13,416 nucleotides of DNA. It comes from CAZODA01 sp964578485 (GTDB lineage: Bacteria > Bacteroidota > Bacteroidia > Bacteroidales > Marinilabiliaceae). The stretch is from the NCBI GenBank assembly GCA_964578485.1, contig CAZODA010000072.1:1-13416 (forward strand). The letters run 5' to 3'. Both the position numbers and the translations under genes were made by a program. Positions 1-7,803 of the stretch are shown piece by piece. The notes under the pieces are model-generated. The model did no database searches. It was given only the letters and a program-made list of their open reading frames with translations, and was not told where the DNA came from. Each line of letters begins with the position of its first letter. The first letter of the stretch is position 1.

Positions 1-211
1 ATTGGCGAACGACTTTATTAAACTCAGGAACAAGAGTAAGGTCCTGTTCCACAATGGTAAAACCCGATTTCTTTAATATGCTCCATCATGCTTTCATATG
101 CTTGCGTAGATAGGAAATAAGATTGTTTTCTTTCTCCAATCTAATCCGGATTATTCGCTTGCCGTTATAATCACCCGGTTCAAAATAACATCTAGAATCT
201 GTAAAATCCAT
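1..211 (-). pseudogene. 5' remnant of a tyrosine recombinase/integrase gene (copy A)
   Basis: Read on the minus strand from an ATG at 211-209, this gives about 41 residues and then an in-frame TGA at 88-86. Past that stop the same frame continues with readable protein similar to copy B at 11186-11475 (…TIVEQ.LTLVPEFN.VVRQ). The visible pieces are an 'EPGD-NGKR-IRIR' strand, a 'YLRKH-KA' helix, and 'W' plus 'SKK' downstream of the stop. I associate a basic strand followed by KARW..SKKSW with the N-terminal, DNA-binding part of Bacteroidota tyrosine recombinases. That family call rests on recall of the motif. The catalytic R-H-R-Y domain is not in the window, because the gene runs off the left edge. 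The stop codon suggests it is dead here. Confidence 0.5.
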
Positions 212-401
212 ATTTGCGTAATTTGAATATGTTAAATACGTATTTCAAAACATTTATTTGAGTTAAAAGAAAGTATGATAATTCGAAATTCCAAGCAAGC
301 TGTCTGTATCTAATCATCTGTATTACAAAAATGAAACACCCATTTTAACTTTCATAAAACATCTTTTCATTTTTTTATATTATTGCGTATATTTGTGTGT
401 T
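2..401. repeat. Long direct repeat, copy A (recombinase 5' end plus upstream block)
   Basis: Positions 2-401 match 11276-11587 in the same orientation. The recombinase-derived part (about 2-205 against 11276-11475) is roughly 85% identical by eye, with small indels. The middle (about 212-320) is largely absent from copy B. The final block, 336-401, is identical to 11522-11587 at 64 of 66 bases. Similarity ends abruptly after a GTT in both copies. The repeat probably extends past the left edge of the window. Together the copies flank about 11.2 kb that contains the defence operon and the cassettes. Confidence 0.85.
388..395 (+). promoter_or_regulatory. Bacteroidota-type -7 promoter box (TAnnTTTG), candidate cassette promoter
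   Basis: TATATTTG matches the Bacteroidota sigma -7 consensus TAnnTTTG exactly. It lies at the end of the 66-base block conserved between the two repeat copies; the second copy has TATGTTTG, which also fits. No convincing TTTG -33 box is visible upstream, only T-rich sequence. Transcription starting 5-8 bases downstream would begin at about 400-403, essentially at the GTT where the copies diverge. It would then read into the defence operon after a leader of about 115 bases. Confidence 0.5.
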
Positions 402-405
402 ATGC
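399..405 (+). other. attI-like junction (GTTATGC)
   Basis: The direct repeat ends at the GTT of GTTATGC. This resembles the GTTRRRY core where integron integrases cut, although one purine position is T. The matching position in copy B is GTTGGCG at 11585-11591. The arrangement of a divergent recombinase remnant, a promoter and then a GTT junction is that of an integron attI site. No integrase-binding sites have been shown. Confidence 0.4.
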
Positions 406-471
406 GTCACCCCAAAAGCCAATAATAAACAATCAATAAAATCATAACAATCAACAACTATTTTCTTAAAT

Positions 472-488
472 TTGGCAAATTTTGTCAA
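472..488. promoter_or_regulatory. Inverted repeat, possible operator for the Xre regulator
   Basis: TTGGCAAA, one T, then TTTGTCAA form two 8-base arms that pair at 7 of 8 positions. The element ends 28 bases before the start of the Xre-type gene at 517, where an autoregulatory operator would be expected. It is in the leader shared by the whole operon. The link to the regulator is inferred from position only. Confidence 0.35.
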
Positions 489-516
489 GTCAAATAGGAG
501 CAATTAATTTCATTTA

Positions 517-828
517 ATGCAGAAAATTAAAACCATAGGACAAATGCTTAGAGAATTGCGGGATGGAAAGAATTTGCTGCTAAGAGAAGTGGGAGCAAAA
601 CTTTCTATTGACCCGACTATCCTAAGTAAGATAGAAAGAGATGAAAGAATGCCTACTAAAGAGCAAGTTAAGGCATTGGCTGACTTTTACAAGGATCAAA
701 AAAATGAAGTAATCATCGCTTGGCTTTCTGATAAGTTAGTCCACGAAGTGGAAAATGAAGATTTGGCATTACAGGCAATGATGGTAGCAGAAGAAAAAAT
801 TAAGTACAAAAAGAAAACAATTAAATAA
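517..828 (+). CDS. Xre-family helix-turn-helix regulator, first gene of the operon
   Basis: This 103-aa protein has a Cro/C1-type helix-turn-helix over about residues 8-62 (…LREVGAKLSIDPTILSKIER…), followed by a charged helical tail ending in a lysine run. It probably binds DNA as a dimer and controls the operon, since small Xre controllers commonly head restriction-modification and defence operons and time methylase against nuclease expression. An inverted repeat 28 bases upstream is a candidate operator. The stop codon overlaps the next start as TAATG, so the methyltransferase gene is translationally coupled to it. GGAG at 497-500 is too far from the ATG to be a clear ribosome binding site. 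The fold is clear; its regulatory target is inferred. Confidence 0.85.
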   Translation: MQKIKTIGQMLRELRDGKNLLLREVGAKLSIDPTILSKIERDERMPTKEQVKALADFYKDQKNEVIIAWLSDKLVHEVENEDLALQAMMVAEEKIKYKKKTIK

Positions 829-3611
829 TGACCACACAAGAAGTAATAGATAAAATCTTTAAAGATCCGAGTGTAAAATATGAACTGAGTGAATTTGATG
901 GATTGGAGAAGCGGATTCATGAAATGATTGAAGTTCAGAAAAAAAAAGGAACCGGACGGCAGTCTGGGAAAGAGTTGTATTATATTAAACCGCTTGCACC
1001 TTTCCATTCGGGTAAAGATGAAATATTGATTTATACCAAGGATGGAAGATCTGCGCCCGAAGAGGTAGTACGTCAGCTTTGGATTTACAAACTTATCAAT
1101 TACTACAATTATAAGCCTGAACAAATAGAGTGTGAGATTCCGGTGCAGTTTGGAATAGAGGTAAGTACCAAATTTGCAGATATAGCTGTTTATCGTGATA
1201 ACACTAAAGAAACGGTGAAACTTCTGTTTGAAATTAAAAAGCCAAAAAGGAAAGAAGGGATTGAGCAGCTGAAAACTTATTTAGGTGCAAAAGGAAATCC
1301 GATTGGAATTTGGTCGAACGGAACTGACCGGTTAATTCTTTACAGACCACAAAATAGAGATTTTGACACCCTTTCAGAAATACCAAAAGTAAATGAAGAG
1401 GAAAAAGATGTTCTGGAAGTTAAGCGCACATTGGCTCAGTTAAAAATATCATTTAACTTTAAAAAGATAATTCAGGATTTGGAAGAGTTGGTGCTGGCTG
1501 ACAGCGGTGTGGATGAGTTTAACGAGATTTTTAAAATTATTTTTGCAAAAATATGGGACGAAAAAGAAGCTAATGAAAACCGCAGAGAACGACCCAATAA
1601 AGAGGTGGAATTCAAGAAGTTTGAAGATGCTGAACTAACCTATGAGACAATTAATGGACTATTTAAAAAAGCCTGTCTTGAATGGCCCGGAGTATTTGAG
1701 GAAAATGAAAATATCAGACTACGAAAAGACCATTTACAAGTCTGCATCGGACCGGTGGAGCCGGTTCGGCTGATGGGTTCCAATTTAAGAATTATGGATG
1801 ATGCATTTGAGTATTTGCTGCCTACTGAATCAAAGAAAAAGAAAGGACAATTTTTTACACCACGTCATGTTATTGAAATGTGCGTCAGGATGCTTAATCC
1901 TAAAGATAATGAGTATGTTATGGATCCGAGTTGTGGGTCGGCCGGCTTTCTTCTACATGCTATGGAATGGGCATATCCTGCGCCAACAACACAAAAGCAG
2001 GAAAAAAGAAAACACAGATACGCCAGCAAATACTTGTGGGGAATCGACTTTGAAGCACGTGCTGCTAAAACTTCACGTGCGCTGATGTTGATTGCAGGTG
2101 ACGGGCATACCAATATTTTTGGTCCTGATGTTAGCAGTATTGATCCACGAACTTGGTACACTACTAAATCAGGTCAATACCTGATGACAGAGTTAAGTAA
2201 GCATACTGGATTATTGAAAGTAAGAATACCGGGAACAGAAACTTTTAAAGATGACGACAAGGCGTGGGAGTATTTTGGGGAAATGAATTTTGATGTAATT
2301 CTTGCAAATCCACCTTTTGCCGGAGAGATGAGAGATAAAAAAATGCTCTCACAATACGAATTGGCCAAGCCGGCCCTGAAACGGGCAAAAGGCAAAGCTG
2401 CCAAAGAAGAACGTGATGTTCTATTTATTGAGCGTATTATCAAAATGCTAAGACCCGGTGGAAGAGCAGCCATTATATTGCCGCAAGGGAAATTCAACAA
2501 CTCATCACTTGCTTTTATCCGCGAATGGATACTTAGAAAAGTACGTCTTTTGGCTGTTGTTGGTTTGCATGGCAACACTTTTAAACCGCATACAGGAACC
2601 AAAACATCTGTATTGTTTATTCAGAAATATACGCAGGAACAGCTGGGAAAGATTGCAAAAATACAGAAAGAGGTGGAAAATGAATGCCCTGATTATGAAA
2701 AAGAGATAGAAGAATTGCTCTCGCAATTTGAAAATGAGTCGGAAATTCCGGATGAGAATATACCTGAAAACATTTATGAGCTGCTGATGGAAGAGTATCC
2801 GGAGCCGGAAATTGAAGATATAACTGAAGATGAAAACAACAATGAGGATAATGAGGAAGAAGATGGTGATGATAACAGAGAGCTTACACTTGAAGATAAA
2901 CTGGAGAATATCGAGGAAAAAATTTCGGATTTAAGATCGAATTTGCTGAAAGCAAAAAGAAAGTTGGAAGGACTGAATGATGAAGTGGAAGCTATGGAGC
3001 TTACCCATAAAACAGAATTGCGTATTGCAGAAGAAAACTGGGAAGGTACCAAAAAAGCTTTCAACGAACATATGAAACCGGTTAAAGGAGCGCACAAAGC
3101 AGCTGTAAAAGCCCTTAAAGAGAGTCAGAAAGAAAAATCAAAGCAGCTTAGGGCAGAAATAAAGAGCTATGAAAATGCCATACCTGAAGCCGAAGAAGAG
3201 AAACTACTGCTGACCAATAAAGGAAAACTGCAACTGCTGCTTGAAAATGAGGACAGCATTGAAAAACTGAGAAACCGCTATATTGATGCAGAGGTAGCAA
3301 AACGTTCTGATTACCCTATTTTTATGGCGGTAAGCGAAAGAGGTGGCAAAAACAACAGCGGTGATTATGTTTATCTGACAGATGAAGATGGCAATATTGT
3401 AGAAGATGCCTTCGGAAATCCGGAGATTGATCAGGACCTGGTTAATCATCTAATTTCCCGGAGGGATTTGATGGCTATGGCTGAACGAGAAACAGAATTA
3501 GACATAGCAGCTGATGCAAAAGTAGGTTTTGAAAAACCGAAAGAACTCTATATCGCAGAGGCTTTTGTGAAATTTGCAATTGAAGAAAGATTTGATTTTT
3601 GGACAAATTAA
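828..3611 (+). CDS. hsdM: Type I-like N6-adenine DNA methyltransferase with N-terminal R-subunit-like nuclease domain
   Basis: This 927-aa protein is well above the usual 500-550 aa of HsdM. Residues about 1-175 resemble the N-terminal domain of type I R subunits and carry a PD-(D/E)XK-like set: D118 in 'FADIAVY' and E135/K137 in 'FEIKK'. The HsdM-like part follows: 'GQFFTP' at 340-345, SAM motif 'DPSCGSAGF' at 366-374, 'GID' at 405-407 and the catalytic 'NPPF' at 494-497, which identifies an N6-adenine amino-methyltransferase. After 'TSVLFIQK' (593-600) comes an unusually long insert to about residue 825, with an acidic run (about 658-690) and charged coiled coil. The typical 'PIFMAVSERGGKNNSGDYVY' segment then follows. 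It would methylate adenines at the site chosen by the HsdS encoded 7 bases downstream. No HsdR helicase gene is present. The methylase call is secure; nuclease activity of the N terminus is inferred. Confidence 0.93.
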   Translation: MTTQEVIDKIFKDPSVKYELSEFDGLEKRIHEMIEVQKKKGTGRQSGKELYYIKPLAPFHSGKDEILIYTKDGRSAPEEVVRQLWIYKLINYYNYKPEQIECEIPVQFGIEVSTKFADIAVYRDNTKETVKLLFEIKKPKRKEGIEQLKTYLGAKGNPIGIWSNGTDRLILYRPQNRDFDTLSEIPKVNEEEKDVLEVKRTLAQLKISFNFKKIIQDLEELVLADSGVDEFNEIFKIIFAKIWDEKEANENRRERPNKEVEFKKFEDAELTYETINGLFKKACLEWPGVFEENENIRLRKDHLQVCIGPVEPVRLMGSNLRIMDDAFEYLLPTESKKKKGQFFTPRHVIEMCVRMLNPKDNEYVMDPSCGSAGFLLHAMEWAYPAPTTQKQEKRKHRYASKYLWGIDFEARAAKTSRALMLIAGDGHTNIFGPDVSSIDPRTWYTTKSGQYLMTELSKHTGLLKVRIPGTETFKDDDKAWEYFGEMNFDVILANPPFAGEMRDKKMLSQYELAKPALKRAKGKAAKEERDVLFIERIIKMLRPGGRAAIILPQGKFNNSSLAFIREWILRKVRLLAVVGLHGNTFKPHTGTKTSVLFIQKYTQEQLGKIAKIQKEVENECPDYEKEIEELLSQFENESEIPDENIPENIYELLMEEYPEPEIEDITEDENNNEDNEEEDGDDNRELTLEDKLENIEEKISDLRSNLLKAKRKLEGLNDEVEAMELTHKTELRIAEENWEGTKKAFNEHMKPVKGAHKAAVKALKESQKEKSKQLRAEIKSYENAIPEAEEEKLLLTNKGKLQLLLENEDSIEKLRNRYIDAEVAKRSDYPIFMAVSERGGKNNSGDYVYLTDEDGNIVEDAFGNPEIDQDLVNHLISRRDLMAMAERETELDIAADAKVGFEKPKELYIAEAFVKFAIEERFDFWTN

Positions 3612-3618
3612 GAGATAG

Positions 3619-5022
3619 ATGACACAAATTAGCGTAATTAAATACTCTGAAATTTTAAGTTTTTCAGGTAGAATTGATTCTGAATTCTATAAACCCTTAA
3701 CTCTATATGCAGATCAGGCGATAAGGAAACAGAAACATCAAAAACTTGGAAGTCTAGTTAAGGACGGTTATAGAGTCGTTTATGAGAACACTAAGATTTT
3801 GGACAGAAATAAAATAAAAGAAAATGAAGATGTTTTATTTCTTCAGGCTACAAACATTTCAAATAATGGACTGTGGATAGATGTAAAGAATATTGGTTTT
3901 GTTAAATATAGCGACTGGGAAAAATATCCAAAAGGACGACTAAAAATTGGCGAAGTGTTAATTGAGGTAAAGGGGCAAGCAGAAAAAGTTACAATTGTAC
4001 AGGATTATATGCCATTAAGAACTTTAGTTACTGGGACTTTATTTAAGCTTCAATTAAAAGATAATATAATTAGTCACGAATACTTATTTGCTTTTTTTAG
4101 TTGCAAGTACGGAAAAATTTTGAGAGACAGATCGAAAGTTAACACCTTGATAGCATATGTATCTAAACCAGAATTATATAATATTCCTATACCAATAGTA
4201 GATAAAGTTAATCATGATATAATTACTGGCCTTATAAAAAAAAGCTTTAACTATCAGAGACATTCTTACTCACTCTACGCCGAAGCCACCCAATTATTAG
4301 AACAAGAACTTGGATTGGGGAGGATCTCTTTTGAGAAACCGACTGGATATGTTGCTAATTTTAGTGAAGTGACTAGAAATCTAAGAACCGATCCTGATTA
4401 TTATCAAACAAAATATATCCAATTAGAGAATTATGCTCAAAACATCAAGACTGTATTCTTAAGTAGCATTTGTAACTTTCAAAAAGGTTTCGAGGTAGGG
4501 TCTTCTTCTTATACCAAAGATGGATATTTATTTATAAGAGTTAGCAATCTAACAATAGAAGGTTTTAAAATTGGAAATTCAGATAAATATATTTCTGCTC
4601 AAACCTACAAGTCTCTTAAAACTTATAAACCTGATAACGGTGATATTCTGCTAACCAAAGACGGCACAATTGGTACCTGTTATGTAGTAGATGAAGAAGT
4701 TGAGGGAATTATTTCCAGTGGAATAATGAAATTAAAACTAAAGGATCCATCAATCCCTAAAGAGTATCTTGCTCTAGCTATTAACTCTCAGTTTTGTCAA
4801 ATGCAAGCTGAAAGAGAATGTAGTGGTGCATTAATAAGACATTGGAAGCCTGAACAAATTAGGAAATTAAGAATCCCTATAATTGACTCTGGAATTATGA
4901 GCGAAATTTCAAGCTTAGTTGAGAATAGTAAACTCGCAAGGAAAGAATCACTAGAATTACTCGAACAAGCCAAAAACCGAGTAGAAGAATTAATTGAACA
5001 ATCAATACAAGATAATGCATAG
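3619..5022 (+). CDS. hsdS: Type I restriction-modification specificity subunit
   Basis: This 467-aa protein has the two-half architecture of HsdS. The half-repeats open with 'RIDSEFY' (18-24) and 'RTDPDYY' (256-262). Each leads into a target-recognition domain: TRD1 at about 40-195 with 'GEVLIEVKG' at 111-119, and TRD2 at about 279-420 with 'GDILLTKDGTIG' at 341-352. Conserved helices at about 200-235 and 425-465 would act as spacer arms binding two HsdM subunits. It sets the bipartite DNA sequence methylated by the complex. It lies 7 bases after hsdM, and the next gene starts inside its 3' end. The TRD-coding stretches look more AT-rich than hsdM, consistent with the TRD shuffling common in HsdS. 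The recognition sequence cannot be read from the protein. Confidence 0.92.
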   Translation: MTQISVIKYSEILSFSGRIDSEFYKPLTLYADQAIRKQKHQKLGSLVKDGYRVVYENTKILDRNKIKENEDVLFLQATNISNNGLWIDVKNIGFVKYSDWEKYPKGRLKIGEVLIEVKGQAEKVTIVQDYMPLRTLVTGTLFKLQLKDNIISHEYLFAFFSCKYGKILRDRSKVNTLIAYVSKPELYNIPIPIVDKVNHDIITGLIKKSFNYQRHSYSLYAEATQLLEQELGLGRISFEKPTGYVANFSEVTRNLRTDPDYYQTKYIQLENYAQNIKTVFLSSICNFQKGFEVGSSSYTKDGYLFIRVSNLTIEGFKIGNSDKYISAQTYKSLKTYKPDNGDILLTKDGTIGTCYVVDEEVEGIISSGIMKLKLKDPSIPKEYLALAINSQFCQMQAERECSGALIRHWKPEQIRKLRIPIIDSGIMSEISSLVENSKLARKESLELLEQAKNRVEELIEQSIQDNA

Positions 5023-5647
5023 ATGGAAAGAAGATATTGAAGAGATTAAAAACCGCTTGCAGGAACTTACAATGCAGTTAGAGCCTTTGTTGAATTTAGA
5101 CCAAAAGTCAGCAATGGAAACACAATTGAAGACCGTAGAGCAAACCATTAACAAACTTAGTAAATCAGCAGTAGAAATCCCTGCAGAGCTGAGAGATTTA
5201 AAATTTCGTTTGCTGAGAGATTTGGACCAGTTTAAGGAGGCAGAACAGGCAAAAAAAGAGCTGGATAAGGAGTTGTCACAGTTTTTAAATCCACAATATC
5301 CGGAGAAAGAATTAAGAACTGTAAAACCCGAAATAGCTGTAAAAAAGAAAATCCGGGTATCCAGTATGGTGAAATTGAGAGACTTGGTCGAAGCAAATAT
5401 ATTAAAGCCGAATACAAAATTGTATCGGAAATATAAGAATGTCGTTTATGATGCCCGAATAACAGATAAGGGTCAAATGGAAATCAGTTTAAATGGAAGG
5501 AATCATTTTTTTGACAGTCCGAGTGCCGCGGCCAAATTTATTGCGCAAGTGGCTCTTAACGGCTGGGTATGGTGGTATGTGGAGGAGGATAAATTACCCT
5601 TAGATTATTATCGAAAAAAATATTTAGAAAATGAAACAGAGAAATAA
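5015..5647 (+). CDS. Coiled-coil protein with C-terminal RAMA-like domain (putative modified-DNA reader)
   Basis: I place the start at 5015, an 8-base overlap with hsdS. An in-frame ATG at 4994 would add 7 residues. From 5015 the protein has 210 aa. Residues about 1-90 are charged and heptad-like, so probably coiled coil. Residues about 117-192 resemble the RAMA (Restriction enzyme Adenine Methylase Associated) domain: 'LRDLVEANILKPNTKLYR', then 'VVYDARI', 'FDSPSAAAKFIA' and 'NGWVWWYV'. RAMA domains are predicted to recognise modified DNA and occur fused to or beside methylases. In this operon the protein is a natural candidate for distinguishing methylated self DNA from unmarked DNA, with the coiled coil contacting HsdS or the DndD-like ATPase. 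The domain match is from recall; the role is inferred. The next gene overlaps it by 17 bases. Confidence 0.75.
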   Translation: MHRWKEDIEEIKNRLQELTMQLEPLLNLDQKSAMETQLKTVEQTINKLSKSAVEIPAELRDLKFRLLRDLDQFKEAEQAKKELDKELSQFLNPQYPEKELRTVKPEIAVKKKIRVSSMVKLRDLVEANILKPNTKLYRKYKNVVYDARITDKGQMEISLNGRNHFFDSPSAAAKFIAQVALNGWVWWYVEEDKLPLDYYRKKYLENETEK

Positions 5648-5819
5648 TCAACTGCTAAAAGATTTGTGTGCCGAGCACAACATTTCCTATGAAAAAGTGG
5701 AAAAGTTGTTGCAAACCGTGAAAGAGTATCAGTTCAGAGAGCGACGCACCGGCGTGTTTGACGCTTTGAAAGAAATTGTTAAGTATGACCTTAAACCGAG
5801 AGAAGATGAAATTGAATAA
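5631..5819 (+). CDS. Small DNA-modification-system-associated protein, 62 aa
   Basis: A short helical, highly charged protein: 'LLKDLCAEHNISYEKVEKLL' at about 8-27, then a predicted second helical segment with 'RRTGVF' (about 38-43). It matches my recollection of a small-protein family annotated as associated with DNA modification systems and found directly before DndD-type ATPase genes. Its biochemical function is unknown. It is probably real because it overlaps the RAMA gene by 17 bases and the downstream ATPase gene by 14 bases in one co-directional chain, leaving no slack in the operon. It may be a structural adaptor or stabiliser for the ATPase; that is a guess from position. Confidence 0.7.
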   Translation: MKQRNNQLLKDLCAEHNISYEKVEKLLQTVKEYQFRERRTGVFDALKEIVKYDLKPREDEIE

Positions 5820-7791
5820 ACTGACCATAGAGAATTACAAATCGTTTCGTTTGCCTACTGTAATACAGTTTCCGAAGAGCGAAGAGGAGAAGAGCATTTT
5901 TCTGATTGGCGGAATGAACGGTGCCGGTAAAACATCGATCATGGAAGCAATTAATATATGTTTGTATGGCATTAAAACAGACTGGCTCTATAAATGTATT
6001 AATCGCAAGGAGTTAAGCATGGGAAATGCTTATGTGTCCTTTGAACTTGAGTATGAAACAGATGATCATGAAACGGTCCTGATACAGCGTTCATGGAGTG
6101 CTGGAGCTATAGATAAACCCAAAGCCAGAGATTTGCAGGAGAAACTTGTGGTTGTAAGAGATGGCAAAAGGGTAAGTGTGCAAAATAAAGAGATGTGGCA
6201 GGAATATATTAACAGTACCATCCCCAAAAGCATAACTCAGTTTTTCTTTTTCGACGGTGAAAAAATTCAGGAAATTGCTGCTGATGACCATTCTGAAGTT
6301 CGTTTAAAATCATCACTGGAGGCTGCACTAGGTATTCAGTATATTTCAAAACTTGTGAGTGATATTTTATATCTGAAACAGGAAGAACGCAGAAACTTTG
6401 TGGAGATATCGGATGAAGATATTGATTTTAAAGAGAGTGAGTTAAGGAAAGAACAACGTAAACTGAAAATTAAAACAGAGGAAAAAGATGATTTGACAAC
6501 TCAATTGGAAAACTTTACTTCTGAAAGAGATGAAGCACAGGAACGTTTCCGGGCTCTTTTTAATATCGATGTTGAATCTACCGAAACTGCTAAACAGAAA
6601 GAGAAAAAACGAATTCAGCTCTCGACAAAAGTAAGCCAGTTAGAGGTTCAGATTAAAGCACTCACTGAACAATATCTTCCCTGGGCTATTACAGGAAAAC
6701 TATTTGAAGAGATAAAGCTGCAAATTGAATTTGAAAGAGAGAGCAACAAACAAAACGCCCTTTCAGCCAATGCCCGTGAGCTTTCTAAAAAAATTGTTGA
6801 AAGCATCGATAAACCAGAACCCATTACAGAAAAGCCCCTGTCAAGTGAACAGAAAATAAAATTGGAGGAGAGGGTTTACAAACTGCTTTCGAATAACAAG
6901 AGTCCGGAAACAATACGAAAAATTCTCAATCTCTCTGAGCGCGACGCTGCAAAAGTGTTGATTCGTATGGAAGAGGTTGAGCAAAGTGAAATAATGCAAC
7001 TAGAGCAGCTTTTGGCAGAAAAACAGGAGATAGATATAGAGATATTGATTATAGAAAATAGCATGAACACAATTTCTACTGAGAATGAAAGAGAACTTTT
7101 TGAAACATTACAAAACACAATAGAAGGCTGTCAAACTCAAATAGGCAGGATTTCCGCAAAACTATCAAGTCTAAATGATGAGATTATTCATCTTCAGGAA
7201 AAGATAAGTGAAATAGAGAATGAAATTGACAGACTCTACGAAAAGCACAAAATATCCAAAGAAAAAGTTGATTTTATAAAAGAGTGTGATGCCCTTGCAA
7301 ATATGCTGAATATATACATTGTCAAGCTTCGGAAAGAGAAAATTTTAATGTTACAAGAGAAAACATTTGAAATGTATAAAATGCTGTCAAGTAAATCCGG
7401 TTTAATCAAAGATATGGAGATTAATGAGAAAACATATGAAATCACTATCAGAGACCGGAATGGGCATGAAATGAAAAAATCAGGATTGTCGGCCGGCGAG
7501 AAAGAGGTCTTTGCAGTTTCACTACTTTGGGGGCTGGCACAAACTTCACAGCTAAACCTGCCGATTATCATTGACACACCGTTATCACGATTGGATAGTG
7601 TGCATCGTGATAATATTGTCAATCATTACTTCCCCAATGCGGCAGAACAGGTAATTATTCTTTCAACAGATACAGAAGTTGATAGCAATTATTTTAAAAA
7701 TCTGGAATCTCATTTAACTGGTGCTGCACGTCTGGAATTTAGCCAGATAAACGAAATAACGACGATAAAAGAAGGATATTTTTGGAATTAA
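5806..7791 (+). CDS. dndD: DndD-family SMC/Rad50-like ATPase
   Basis: The start at 5806 gives 661 aa beginning MKLNKLTIENYKSF, the usual N terminus of this class, preceded by a purine-rich GAGAGAAG. An ATG at 5776 would add 10 residues and deepen the overlap with the small gene. Walker A is GMNGAGKT at 36-43. 'QFFFFDGEKI' at 145-154 is typical of DndD. A long coiled coil with a central break spans about 190-540. The ABC signature is 'LSAGEK' (561-566), and Walker B/D-loop is 'IIIDTPLSRLD' with D590, followed by 'VIILSTDTEVD' near the end. In Dnd systems DndD is an ATPase that works with DNA in phosphorothioation. Here DndA/B/C are missing, so it more likely serves DNA sensing or restriction in a methylation-based system. 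The symbol denotes the family only. Confidence 0.88.
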   Translation: MKLNKLTIENYKSFRLPTVIQFPKSEEEKSIFLIGGMNGAGKTSIMEAINICLYGIKTDWLYKCINRKELSMGNAYVSFELEYETDDHETVLIQRSWSAGAIDKPKARDLQEKLVVVRDGKRVSVQNKEMWQEYINSTIPKSITQFFFFDGEKIQEIAADDHSEVRLKSSLEAALGIQYISKLVSDILYLKQEERRNFVEISDEDIDFKESELRKEQRKLKIKTEEKDDLTTQLENFTSERDEAQERFRALFNIDVESTETAKQKEKKRIQLSTKVSQLEVQIKALTEQYLPWAITGKLFEEIKLQIEFERESNKQNALSANARELSKKIVESIDKPEPITEKPLSSEQKIKLEERVYKLLSNNKSPETIRKILNLSERDAAKVLIRMEEVEQSEIMQLEQLLAEKQEIDIEILIIENSMNTISTENERELFETLQNTIEGCQTQIGRISAKLSSLNDEIIHLQEKISEIENEIDRLYEKHKISKEKVDFIKECDALANMLNIYIVKLRKEKILMLQEKTFEMYKMLSSKSGLIKDMEINEKTYEITIRDRNGHEMKKSGLSAGEKEVFAVSLLWGLAQTSQLNLPIIIDTPLSRLDSVHRDNIVNHYFPNAAEQVIILSTDTEVDSNYFKNLESHLTGAARLEFSQINEITTIKEGYFWN

Positions 7792-7803
7792 ACACATGCA
7801 GCT

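Noticed and set aside
336..401. Repeat copies as terminal repeats of a transposon
   Set aside because: The copies are direct, contain internal gene sequence with its own polarity, and have no transposase between them. An integron-like or site-specific platform explains them better.
2774..3097. Serine-rich minus-strand frame of 107 aa
   Set aside because: It is the mirror of the acidic and coiled-coil insert in the methyltransferase gene; GAA/GAT-rich sense codons read as Ser/Phe in antisense.
7236..7622. Minus-strand 128-aa frame inside the DndD-like gene
   Set aside because: It overlaps the strongly conserved signature and Walker B region of the sense protein and shows no domain or start context.
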